Origin: Gracilaria vermiculophylla
Taxonomy: Eukaryota > Rhodophyta > Florideophyceae > Gracilariales > Gracilariaceae
Assembly: GCA_019155205.2 (NCBI GenBank)
Contig: JAHNZQ020000308.1
Coordinates: 1,375,241 to 1,439,240 of the forward strand
Reading direction: 5' to 3'
DNA: 64,000 bases
The notes beneath the pieces are model-generated. The model worked only from the letters and a program-made list of their open reading frames with translations. It was not told the origin of the DNA and made no database searches. Shown here in pieces: positions 21,588 to 32,661 of the stretch. Positions within the stretch are counted from its first letter, which is position 1. Each line of letters opens with the position of its first letter. Made by a program: the position numbers and the translations under genes.

Positions 21588-22854
21588 CGTGGAACAGGGA
21601 GGAGGGAGGCGTATGAGAAGAGGGGAGGGGGGGGAGCGGGATGGGTGGATGGGCGGAGGGCAGACGGCTTTAAGAGGAGGTCGGGAGCGGGTGCGGGAAG
21701 TGCGGGGGAAGTGGGGTGGGGGTTGTTGGTGGCGGTGGTGGCGGCGGTGGTGGTTGCTGTTGGCACGGGCGAGACGCGAGCAACGGCGGGCGGGTGGCGG
21801 GGGGGGTGGGGGGGGCGTAGAAGCGCTGTGGCGGAGCGCACGGTGAAACGGACGGCGCGTGAAACGGACGTGTGCAGCGTGTGCGCGTGTTTGTGACGGG
21901 GGGCGCGTGACGGGAGCGCGCGTGACGCGGGGCGCGTCGGACGGTTACGGCGCACGCGCGAGACGCGTGCGACGGGCTGTCACTGGCGGGCGCGCGCGCC
22001 AGAAGCTCACCGACGGCGGGACAAGTGGGGCGGGCTGTGCCGCTGCTTTGGGCGTGGCGGCCCTTCGCCGCGCGGACAGCCCCTTGGGCAGCGGTGGCGG
22101 CGGCGGCGGAGGCAGCGGAGGCGGCGGTGGCGGCGGCGGTGGCGGCGGCGGTGGCGGCCAGGGTGGGCGCGTGGGTGGGCACGGCGGGGGAGCTGACGGG
22201 CGACGGGTGCTGGCTCGACGGCGCGTCCGTTCCGGCGAGCGTGCCAGCCGCCACACCTACACCGCCGCCCGCAGCGGCCGTGCGGCAAGCCGTTCTGGGC
22301 TGCAAAAGTTGGCGCTCGCGCGCGGTGCAGGCGCCCGACGGCGATGCATATTGCAGCCAATTCACTTGTTTCAGCCGTTTCATCGCCCGCCGCCGTGCCC
22401 CCCCGCTCGCTGCGCCCGTCGCGCCCGCCCGCCGCCGCCGTCACGTAGCCGTTTCGCTAGCGTCACGCCCGCCGCCGCCGCATGGTCGCGTTGTTGCGTG
22501 GCCACGTGGCTGCGTGGCCACGAGCAGCAGCTCGCGCCCTCTTGCTCTGGCGCGGGCCCCCGTGAGCGCGCGATGCCCTTCGGGGCGCGCTACGCCGCCA
22601 GGCGTCCGACCCGCCGCCGTTTCGGTTCGCCGCAGGAGGACGTTGGAGGGCGCTCTCGCGATGACGGCCGGCGAGACTGCTTCGAGACTGGCGCTTACCG
22701 TTGCCGCAACTCGTGGCGCACGTTCTTTGTATCTCCGCTAATTTTACTTTGCCGATCCGGCATCTAACGTATCTTTGTTTCTAACAGCTACTGCGAAGCG
22801 CATCCTTCGTGCCCGTTGCTACCGCCCCCATGCCGCCCCTCCCCCCTTGCCCCC
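21588..22854. other. Very GC-rich, CpG-rich spacer
   Basis: Between two minus-strand genes. Long open frames exist in several phases but consist of Gly, Pro, Arg and Ala from base composition, without domains. It probably contains the upstream region of the CCCH gene and the 3' flank of the Met-rich gene. Confidence 0.6.
22090..22162 (+). repeat. (GGC)n-type trinucleotide repeat
   Basis: An imperfect GGC/GGT/GGA triplet run. It gives Gly, Ala or Pro homopolymers in whichever frame it is read and shows no sign of belonging to a gene. Confidence 0.8.
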
Positions 22855-23343
22855 TCAAAACATACCCATGTCCGCCTCGGCAGATGGTGTCACGTAGATT
22901 ATATCGTCGGCAGTCGGAGACAGCCACTTATCATCCATATGCATATACTCTTTGGTAACCATGGGCTCCATTCCGTTCTCGTCCGTCGCCATCGGCGTCC
23001 ACATCCCGCTATCCGTCCCATTGCCGCCCATCCCTTCGCCGCCCATCCCTTCGCCGCCCATGTACTGCATTTCTGGTGTAGGCGTCATCATCAAGTCGGG
23101 CGCTGCGCTCGCCATCACCTCATCCATCTCGCCGAGCACTTCGTCGAAAGCGCCCTCTTCCATCATCATCCCCATCATCATCTCCCGAACGGCGGGGCCC
23201 ACCTCCGACTCTGTTTCACTGCCTGTGGAAACTGGGGGCACGGCCTGCGGAATCGTATCCGCGGACACAGGTGCTAGAGCGCAGCACACCGTCGCCCATG
23301 CTGCGACCATCACCATGACAAATGCACCACATCTCAAAGTCAT
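22855..23343 (-). CDS. Small secreted Met/Gly-rich acidic protein, unknown function
   Basis: A 162-residue ORF starting at ATG 23343. Residues 1-28 form a clear signal peptide: MTLRCGAFVMVMVAAW, then TVCCALA before PVSA. The mature part is acidic and unusually rich in methionine: REMMMGMMMEEGAFDE, MDEVMASAAPDLMM, then a GGEGMGGEGMGGNG repeat and MEPMVTKEYMHMDDKW. Met-rich secreted proteins can bind copper(I) or silver, so extracellular metal handling is possible, but there is no family match I recognise. It lies upstream of, and on the same strand as, the CCCH gene. A 74-G tract on the plus strand begins 54 bp before its start codon. Reality as a gene is supported by the signal peptide and composition, not by homology. 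Confidence 0.6.
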   Translation of the reverse strand: MTLRCGAFVMVMVAAWATVCCALAPVSADTIPQAVPPVSTGSETESEVGPAVREMMMGMMMEEGAFDEVLGEMDEVMASAAPDLMMTPTPEMQYMGGEGMGGEGMGGNGTDSGMWTPMATDENGMEPMVTKEYMHMDDKWLSPTADDIIYVTPSAEADMGMF

Positions 23344-23396
23344 TTCGGATCTCGCTCTCCACGCGCTGGCGCTCAGATACTGCCTAGGAAGATACT

Positions 23397-23470
<74 letters not shown>
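23397..23470 (+). repeat. Uninterrupted 74-bp poly-G tract
   Basis: A pure homopolymer, poly-C on the coding strand of the adjacent minus-strand gene, 54 bp from its ATG. It resembles the tract upstream of the CCCH gene. Confidence 0.92.
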
Positions 23471-23471
<1 letters not shown>

Positions 23472-26400
23472 GGACCTTGGCTGGGCAACCAGAGCTGGCA
23501 ATGCAGGATGCCTAACGGAGATTCGGTTATCGCGGATGATGAGGGGAAGGCAGTACCAGGGAGGCTGAACCGAAGCTTTAATACCCATGCGGCCGGATAG
23601 GAGTCACACAGGTGTGCCAAATTCAGAAGTCTGCAAATCGTAGCATACGCGCGGCTTATAGTGCCAACGCGACAAAAGGGACCGTGGCTGGAGAGGCAGA
23701 AAATGTCGAGCATACTACGCACTCGAACTATCTATGGTTCGCCGTGATTCAGAGAGGAAGGGGATCCTTGGCGGCTGGCTGACTGGAGTTGCACATTGTG
23801 GAAAATGACGAGCAATCAATATTTGCACACGCGAGAAGGCTGTATTAGATGACACCCAGCTCGGCCACACCTATGCAATACGCATCGATTTAGCATCAAA
23901 TCAGCTACCCGCTTTCGGCGTCCGCAGTTTTTCGACGGTTGACGTGCTTGCGAGAGGCACATAATTACGCAGTGCCGAACAATCCTGAGCAATGTGAAGA
24001 TGACAGCTGGTGGACACGCCATGGTTTTGAACGTGTTCAATACAACAAGGATAAGCTGCCTGGTCAGTGAAGCCGAGTTGAGCTGTAAACCTTGGATATG
24101 TGTCAGGATAATAGGAGGAGATGGTGTTGACAGCCAGGTGCGCCGCGTGTGCCGTCGTGCTCGTAGCTTGTTGGCTCGCACGCGGTGCCATCCACGTTGC
24201 AAGCTGCGTGCGGTGACCGGTGCAGCACAAAACGCACCATGGCAACATTTATGGTTGCTGGCTCGGTGGAGCCCGTCTGTGGTGCTAAATTGAACGACTA
24301 GATCTTCCGCCAAGCGAGCGAAGATACGCATGAACTGATCTGTGTGTTTCGCCCTCCGTCCTAGCAGCCACGTCAAGCGAACGGCGCTGTACAAACTACG
24401 ATGTTTTTCTTGGCACCATCGGTGACATTACACTGCGTACGCCACTGCCTGCCTGCCTGCCAAATCTTACTGCACCCAGCCATGTGGCTGACTGCAACGC
24501 TGAGAGTAGCAGAGCGTGCACTGGATGCCGTCCCGTCATGTGGCTTGTTGGATGATTGCTCAGTCTTCACTTCGCACCTTGTTGCGTGTCCTGTCTCGCT
24601 GGGAAGCGCCTCCAGGAGTGCGTGTGCGACAACGCGATGATCGCCGTCAGGCCCAGAGCGACCCGCACACCCACCTGCATGCTGAGCCGCTGTAGATATT
24701 GCGGTAGGCTGCTCGCAGCATCCTTGGTCGATCCGACGTGCAATGCATGACGACCTGTTTTGGCGGTCCCTCGGACACTTATGTCGGAGATGCTTACAGT
24801 TCAACATCAGCTTGTGATGTCCACACCTCCCCTTCCATCAGATGCGCATTTTAAATCGTGCTCTCTCTGTCTACCCTTTGTTGCGCTCATATTGACGAGG
24901 TCCCAAAAGTCTGCAAGCAATAATGTACAGTAAGCCCCAAGGTTACGATTACACTCTCGTCCCAAAACATCACCAAACAGACGATTAATAACCTAGCTAG
25001 TCTCGAGATTGTCCCGTCCGTCACGAGTGTCATTAAGCCAAAATTTATTGAGGCCAACTGATCCTTTCAGACATCCCCTTTGGAAGGATCGAGTAAGTAG
25101 GCCGATTTAGGTGACTATTGTTGAGATAGCGTAATCGCCCAGCACTGGATGTTCTCCCCATTTCCTAGTTAATTTCTTTCTTATCTTCTCGATTATGTGA
25201 CGGCCCAGTCTATCGAGCCGTCAATGGGGCCATTGAAGGTTCACGATTTCCTTCGCGATGTACTGAGTTGTCGCTCATTGCAATTTTTTTTCACCTCAAA
25301 ATAGTTAAGCTACGATATCTGAATTCCCCCTCATGCCCTTCTTGGTTCTTTGGCCAACTGCACATTTCACTGCATAGACATCAAAACGGAGAATCATATT
25401 TTCTTTGCTTCGAAACAATCAGCCATTTAATGCTCACCCCAATTTCCGGCATGGAAATGTTCCCCCTCAAGGTACTGGAAAAGGCCGAAGAATAAATCGC
25501 TTCCGGAATTTCAACAACGCAGATAATCGATTTGATCTCTTCTTTTGCTCGATACTGTTTGACATTGTCCGCCACTCCTGCTCTTTTCATGAAACGATAC
25601 ACAAGTCGGGAATTTTGTGTTACTCCACACAGAGATTACAATGTTGACCCGATGTATCAGATGAGACAGACAGTTGTTATTCCCAAAAACGCGGTTTGAC
25701 ATGCCGAAATTCATTTTATGACGTCTACACATGCTCGTTCGAACGTAGGATTTAATACTGCTGGGCTCTTTTCAAAAGGGTCTTAACTTTCTTCTTCCAA
25801 TAATATGGCTCGATGACATCCATTGCACCGTCGTTCTTCAAGCCATCTCAATATCACATTTTGCTGACCACAACCACATAAACAATTTGTCAGGAGAAAA
25901 GCAGTCCTCACCTCCGAAGGAATGTAAACACTCGTGCTTTTCCGCTGGCTTTCGCAATTCTGTCTCTCACATGCAGAACATAACATGCTGATACCAAATC
26001 ATTATCGTTGGGAAATATGTCGGCCACGGTAGTGCCCAAGAGGAACATCGCGCTCCGAAATAACTTCTATCTATCTCCTCAGCGAGTTCATAAATCAGTT
26101 ATCGGTGCAAAATGATGGACATTTGATTCTTGCTTGCAAGGAATGACCTCGTTTTGGAGATGAGTGCGCGTAAAGAGGATTGTTCTTGTAGTGTTTCTCT
26201 GAAGGAAACCGGAAGGAGTGTGATGACCATGCATGTATTCACCATTAAGATCTTATAGTATCGTCCCGTGCACAACTTCTACTCAGCCTTTCTCTCGAGA
26301 AACCAGCAGAAGCCGAATCTCGTTTTAGTCATGGGGCCTGGGTTTTCGACGCCATTCAAAGGTTGGATGTAAAGTAAAACTTGACATGTAGACCATTTGC

Positions 26401-29297
26401 GTAAGCGACTAAAAACACATACGACATCTAGATTCTAGAGCGGTACTGCAGTAAATTCAAACATCCACTAACAAGAGAGACAAATGTTTTCTCGACACAG
26501 CTGGAGCATTCCAAATGAGATGGCATAAAATTCTAAACTTGCTGCAATTTTATAGATAGAATTCTTCACGCCTTGTTCAACTCCATGATTTTAGGCCAAA
26601 CTTCTTATTAATCATCCAATTCTCTTTTTGAATGAAACCAGCCATACAACTGCAAACAAGAGCTTAGAAATGTTTAGAAGCAGCCATATTGCCATGTATG
26701 GTGTGATCAACAATAGTACTGCTTTTATTTATCTTTGGATACGAACCGGGTTTTTGAAATGTCAGAGGAGCATACTGTTCAAGAAGTTTATGTCTCATTT
26801 TAGGATGAAAGCAACTTACCGTTGTTTTGGAAACAAAAGTGGCCTAGTAGAGATTGTACACTGGACAAGTTCACTAGTGAGTTATTATCATGTTTCAGTT
26901 TCTCGAATCAAACGTGACATCAATTCTACAGCAAGATATTTCGGAGCAGGAAAGAATAAATATACCACAGGACCGGATTAATATCGGTGTCGAAAACAGA
27001 ATACTCAAGAATTCAACGAGTCAACGAAATACAGTCTTGGCAAGTGGCATGGATGAGCATGACAGTATATACATAACTTGTGCTTTTATATGAGAATCGC
27101 ATTCAACAAGGACGAAAAAACGGACAACGGAAGGCAGAGAACTGGCATGGTAAGGCGGGCAAAAGAATGAAATCATAGATACGTCAAAACCGCTTCCCGC
27201 ACGACAACTTATCAAAATAATTCTTCCAGATCAGAATATCACAAGCCTCCATAAATTATGTAGCAGAGAGACTTCATTTATAGTTGCCGTACAGCTCTAC
27301 AGCATAATCTATGCTACTTTAAAAGTACGTAAACTCTGTTCCAGAAGTACAGGACACCTGACATTTTGACGCAAATCATCGTTATCAGTGCTGTACTGCA
27401 GTACTACAAAAATCAGTTGTCAAAAATTTTAAAGGTAGAAAACCGTTTCAAAATCATGAGACATTTCACTTTCAAACTTCATCTGCCTGCTTCAGACGTC
27501 GATTTTTGCTTCCTTTTATTGAAATATTTTAATTCAACGCTTTTGCGTCGAGTTTCTCTGACAATCCTTATTTAAAATACTTTTAGCTTCCGCGCTATTT
27601 CCCATACTTTTAGTTCAATCAAACCCCGTTTTAAAATGCCGTGTTATGGCTATAAATCATTCTAACCAATACATCGTTAACATTTTCAAAGAAGTTCTAG
27701 AGAAATAAATGCGCAATTAACTGCGTGGCTTTCCTTTTTAGTTCAAAAGACAGTTTTTTCTTTCCGTAGAATACTAAACAGTTACTCTAGTTTGGTAAAA
27801 ATACCATTTACTTTTCTGATGAACATATGTAAAATCTTATAACCCATTGTGTGAACTGATTTCAAGGCTTCCATGAGTATATAATTCTTACCAATTAAAG
27901 ACTATACCTATAGCTGTTTCTATTCAAATGTCACTTTAAACCATAATATGAGTTCTTCCAGAACTTGAGTGTATTCAAATTTTGTTTGCTCTTTTTTACC
28001 TATGATAGCAATATTAAGAGCTGTTTGGTTGATTTAAATTAAATTTTTACTGAAGTAGAAATATATCGTTTGTGCATCTATTTTTTCTGGGAATGTTTTA
28101 AACACACTACGTCATCTTCTTTTAATAACTCTAAGCTTCCAAAAAGCGGTTTTAGTTTAAGTCACCCATAAGAATATATTTATTACTTTAAAAACGTATT
28201 TTAAATACAATAAGAACACATTTGTGATTCGAGTATGTTTAAACTTTCACACTTCTCAAAAAAATGTAAAAATGTTTTGATAGTCATTAACATAGTGAGC
28301 GCTAACATTTTCAAACACACTAATGAGTCAAAGCTATGAAAATAAAACATTTCCCTCCAGCTTCTAAATGCTTACTCTGTAACTTTTTAAGATTGATTGC
28401 AATCTAAACTGATAATGTTAACTCTTTGAAATCAAAAATTCCGACTCATATCATTGTAGCCATAAAACAAAACCAATTAGATGATTACAAGCGTAATACC
28501 CTTATGCACAGTGCACACGGAATGCAAACACATCTGGACTTGCCTTGAATTCACTGTCATGCGCAGTGCAACCAAGATAATAAGATCCACTCGTCTGCAA
28601 GCAGTCTCCACTTCCGTCGTCACAATCATGACTTTCGGTGCGACGCTCCCACAGCCCCCCTCCTCGCAACCTCGTCTTCCAATATCTCAAACACAAATCC
28701 TGCTGCCGTGTCTCCTCTGCGTAGGCAGCTACAAGCTTGAGTTTTGGATGTGATTTCTACACTTAAACAAAGTCTTTCAACTACTGAGCTCGACTTTCTA
28801 GCTACAACAGCGACTTCCTTTAAGTATTGTAACTCCAAGAGCACACAATTCGTACCAGTACATTAATTGCGCTGCTTTACAAACTCTTATACATCAAATC
28901 TCAACGGTAACTTCAAGCAATCCCACGACGTACAACTATTGTTTCCAATGATTTAACGTGTCACAATTTCTGGGTCTCTCTGTGCCTTATTTTTCATGGT
29001 TTAAAAGCAATCCGATCCAGCTTTAGAGCGGCACCCTGTTTGCTCGGTGAACTTTTATTGTACCTTTTTACTAGCATATCAAATTTGGTGCCTCTGGTAC
29101 AACAGTACTATTCTGCTGTGATAGTTTTGTTTCATACATATGCTGTTCTTTCTCAGTTTGGAGCTCTTCTTTGCCTAATACATTGTCAATCTGCTTATCA
29201 GCGTGCAACGCTGACGTGTGGCCGCTGTTGGAATCTACCTAATACTGATGCTAGCAGGAAATGCGTCACAGTTGTGAGTGACACCGTTAAGATCTGT
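23471..29297. other. Gene-poor region, AT-rich from about 24.9 kb
   Basis: No supported gene. ORFs at 23.8-24.8 kb (up to 192 codons) lack domains and partly rely on non-ATG starts. At 27400-27470 a short segment (AAAACCGTTTCAAAATCATGA) resembles the inner end repeat of the Tc1 family, a probable solo remnant. The base composition drops sharply to AT-rich after 26 kb. Confidence 0.5.
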
Positions 29298-29838
29298 GTA
29301 GTACAGTGGATCCTAAGGTAATGTTGTCATGGGGCTTTACGACGGGATATTCCTAAGGAGGGTTCGTATTTTATTAGCTGAGCCGCGTGGTGCATAATTC
29401 GGCCCATATGCGCTAGAGTACCCTTGGGGAACGGTAGAATTAAGATTTATTTTAGTTACTTGGTACAGTTAGTTACTACAGGAGTGAGACCTGCCGAGGC
29501 GGGCTCCCGGGGTGGTACTAACCCTGCCAGTCGAGCTCCAACTCAGCACCGTTCACTCTACGTCTATTTTTCCGGTTGGAGACTCTCGTCGATCATCCTC
29601 AGGTTGCTGAGCCACCGACCCCCAGGTCGCCTCGTAGCAGTGCCTGTAAGAGCATTGTCTACCCAGTGAACCTATCTCTTCTCTTGGTGCTTGCCCCTCT
29701 TAGAATTTCCCCGGCTCGCGACGGCGAATACCGGAAACCACCTTTAGGAACACGCACCTTTGGAGTCAACGATAACTCCTAGCGTACGTTGTGCTCTACC
29801 ACTTCGAAAGGAGAACTGACTGTATCACAATCTGCTCT
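29298..29838. repeat. Second copy of the dispersed ~550-bp repeat
   Basis: It starts GTAGTACAGTGGATCCTAAG and follows the 5652-6208 copy over its whole length with many substitutions. It lies just outside (left of) the second piggyBac-type copy, so it moves independently of that element. Confidence 0.72.
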
Positions 29839-30021
29839 AAAACAGACATGTGAAACAACGGCTTGTATGTGCACATTCATACCATTCAACCTATCTGCAT
29901 CACCAAGTTCGTTTAACCTAGCGCAAAGACTCGTGGATCTCCGCTTGAGCAGAAATACTGTGTGAGTTGCAATACTACCCTTCTTAGTTTTCTCACTGGA
30001 CTGACACAGAAAAGCACTCCG

Positions 30022-30621
30022 ATGATGTACTGGAATGTATCACTGAAGCACACGTTTTATAATTTCATCGGTAAGACACAAATGAAGGGAAATGAGAGCA
30101 GTAAGGAGGAGAAATTCAAATTGCCAGGTGATCCCGACGTGAGCAGTGCTGGTCTGAATACAAACCGAGAAAAGGAAGAACAAACTAACGTGACGAGGAC
30201 TAATATCAAAATTAAGGATACAAAAACATCAACGGCTACTGAGAAGCCCAAGAATGTATTGATTCCCGACAGCGGTCATGGAGATTTGATTTCTACAACA
30301 CACTCTACAGTGTTAAAATTTCCGGTTATCACTAAACAAAACGAAGATGTTACATGGCGAAAGTGTGGAGGCACACCGTGTTAATGGATGCAGTTGGAGA
30401 CGCCCGTGGTAGAAGAGACAGCAGAACAATTTCCTGTCAGCGAGGCGTATAGCCCATCAAACAATGTCGCTCGCGAAATAGCATATAGAAGGTATATCTC
30501 TGAACTTTATGGATATCTTCGAAAGGGAAACATGGTACAATTGCGTCGATGTGTGTTGGGGGGAATTCGAACGATATGGCCGGAGGAGGTTGAATCGTAC
30601 ATGGGATTTAAGGAACAATAG
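30022..30621 (+). pseudogene. Accessory ORF of the second piggyBac-type copy
   Basis: One frame interrupted only by a TAA (30382-30384). The N-terminal part is charged and Lys/Thr-rich and unlike that of the first copy. The C-terminal part shares its module: RKCGGTPC, stop, WMQ, then REIAYRRYISELYGYLRKGN, RRCVLGGIRTIWPE and YMGFKEQ-stop. The frame is better preserved here than at 5 kb. I do not recognise the protein family. The start is uncertain; ATG at 30022 is one of several candidates. Confidence 0.6.
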
Positions 30622-30639
30622 CTTTATCTTTTGTAGAGG

Positions 30640-32352
30640 ACTTTGAGCATGTGGATTGGATTGATTTCTACGGTATCTGACAAAGCAAGGCTGTCATTCA
30701 CCTTTGCAGCCGGAATGGTAATAAGGGATGCTCTTCTCTGATGACCATCCACATGTTATGCTATGAGCTGCTCAAATATGCGCAGTTTCACCACCGAAAC
30801 ATCTATGGTTGGATGGACCGGATTCGTGATTGCATTGAGAACTGGGGGAGCATTGATAATGCTCGCATCAAGGGCGAAAGGTCGAAGACCCATTCTCGCA
30901 GGCCTTTCTTTTCTCAGTGTTGGAGAGGTAGACCAAAACTGATCAAAATGATCAACTGCATTCATGAATAGGTTATAAGCGACGATTATTGAAGGGACTT
31001 TAAAAGTTGAGGGACGAACGGATTCATTACCAGTCCACCTTTGAAGCCGTGCCATTCCGTGCACGCACTTGGTGCCGTGCTCGTCCGGTGTATGTACTAG
31101 TGCTGGATGTGTATCAGCCAAATCGTTTGTATAAAATGAAACGACTGATCGATCCTTGAAGACCACAAAACCCGTTCTTTCCGTCACCACAGGAGGACAT
31201 TCATTCTTCTTGCATTTCTGAAGCACCTGTACCAACCGCCACTCCCCACGCTGCGCATTTTTTAGGCTTTATATTGCCTCCCTCAAAGCGGGCCTATTTA
31301 TACCATCGACCTTGTTGAACCTTACGATCCCAATAAGTTTTCATTTTAGGTCTCTTAGCACCTTCAATTGCTGCGCTAAAGCATGGCCTGTGTAGAAATT
31401 ATCCATAGCCATCAATCACCCATGATCGTGCGAAGGATGAAGCTGTGCCTGGTGAGCCATCTGAGCGCACCACAATGCAGGGGGTTAGGACTTCGGGATC
31501 AATTTTTCATTTACTATATGCTCTACCACCCCGCTTCGGTTTCGGCAAGGCTCTATAATACCTTTGAACTGGTGTTTGACAAGATTTCTTGCCAGAACCA
31601 TTATCTTGTACACTGTGAAGATACGCATGAGACCAGCCAACCACAGCGTTAAACCTTATACTAAACGTAACTGGCATTGATTTCGTGTATGGCCGAACTG
31701 CCGTACGCCGTTTACGTCGTACAGTATTCTCATTAAGAGACCTCACTCCCACTGAGATCGCAAGTGTTGCTGCGTTTCTCACAAAATGTTCAAGCAGCTG
31801 GCGACTGTGCCACAGAGGATCGGCAACAGCCAAATCAGAATCGTAGCAAGGGTACATACGAATAGCAGCTCTGATGTGCACGAACATATCACGCGCAATA
31901 ACTATCTTGAAAAACGGTATACCCAAAAGCTGCGATGTACATCAACAATCTTGTAATCGATTCAGACGATGCAAGGACGTGGAGAGCTCAAGACCCAAGT
32001 ACGCCTGAAGTTCTTTTATTCAGAGAGGTTTATTTCGCTTTTCAGGTTTGATGAGCTCCTTACTGGTCCAATCGCACATGCACTTCAGATATAAACAGTT
32101 GGAGTACAAACTAAATAAATCCAGTTCTCGTCCATGACAGTGTGCTCGTCTAATGTGATACGATTTAGGCGGATAAATTCCGCTACACATATACCATTGT
32201 ATGCAACAGGGGACTCCTTCGCCTTGTTTCAGTTCTTCTGCGGCTCCTAAATAAGTGATAATGAATTGATCGTCATCATTATGCTCCCAGTACACTTCTT
32301 CATCTGGTTTGAAAAGACTGTCGACATCATTTTGTGAAACAGTGTGAGTCAT
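30640..32352 (-). pseudogene. piggyBac-type transposase, second copy, broken
   Basis: Blocks in order on the minus strand: KCMCDWTSKEL; HIRAAIRMYPCYDSDL; ADPLWHSRQLLEHF; SLNENTVRRKRRTAVRPY; GWSHAYLHSVQDNGSGK; then in another frame RTGFVVFKDRSVVSFYTND and VPSIIVAYNLFMNAVDHFDQ. The first catalytic Asp is Asn here (LNEN versus LDEN in the first copy). The DNF motif lies in a damaged region, and the C-terminal Cys/His finger is lost. It is therefore inactive. The start at ATG 32352 is the first in the N-terminal frame. Confidence 0.8.
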
Positions 32353-32661
32353 GGAGGTTTGCTATACGCACTGAGAGGTACAGTTAAAGAGAGAAAAATC
32401 GTTGGCCATGATCTTTGGCGGATGCCAGGTGTTTTGCCAGTGTTTACGTTCCATTCCATAAATCAGCTAATTGCGAGAGACTTTGGTGGTGTGAAAAATA
32501 CGTTGTGGAACAGCAAATACCTGTAAGAAAGTTTCCTGATGGATATGGAACATGCCATTATCATCACATTCATTGGTTTTGGACCATACAGAATCTTTTT
32601 GATATCTAATGAACAGTGGTAAGCTGATTGCGACTATAGTAGCAATAAGTGTTAGGAACCA

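Larger units (their letters stand above)
29839..32661. mobile_element. Second, degraded piggyBac-type copy
   Basis: It has the same two-ORF layout as the 3.8-8.2 kb element: plus-strand accessory ORF, then minus-strand transposase. A decayed right end is visible at about 32627-32661 (ACTATAGTAGCAATAAG, then GGAACCAG...CATTTTG), matching the subterminal palindrome and the terminus of the first copy. The left end is not recognisable, so that boundary is approximate. Confidence 0.7.

Noticed and set aside
20863..21955. Long ORFs spanning the poly-G tract (327 codons plus, 242 minus)
   Set aside because: They consist of Gly or Pro homopolymer and cross an N gap; artefacts of the G tract and antisense to the CCCH gene.
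21859..22767. 302- and 238-codon plus-strand ORFs
   Set aside because: Low-complexity Ala/Arg/Gly output of CpG-rich triplet repeats; no domain and several frames open together.
23816..24807. Minus-strand ORFs of 192 and 144 codons
   Set aside because: One starts at a non-ATG codon and neither shows a domain, signal peptide or repeat; not supportable as genes.
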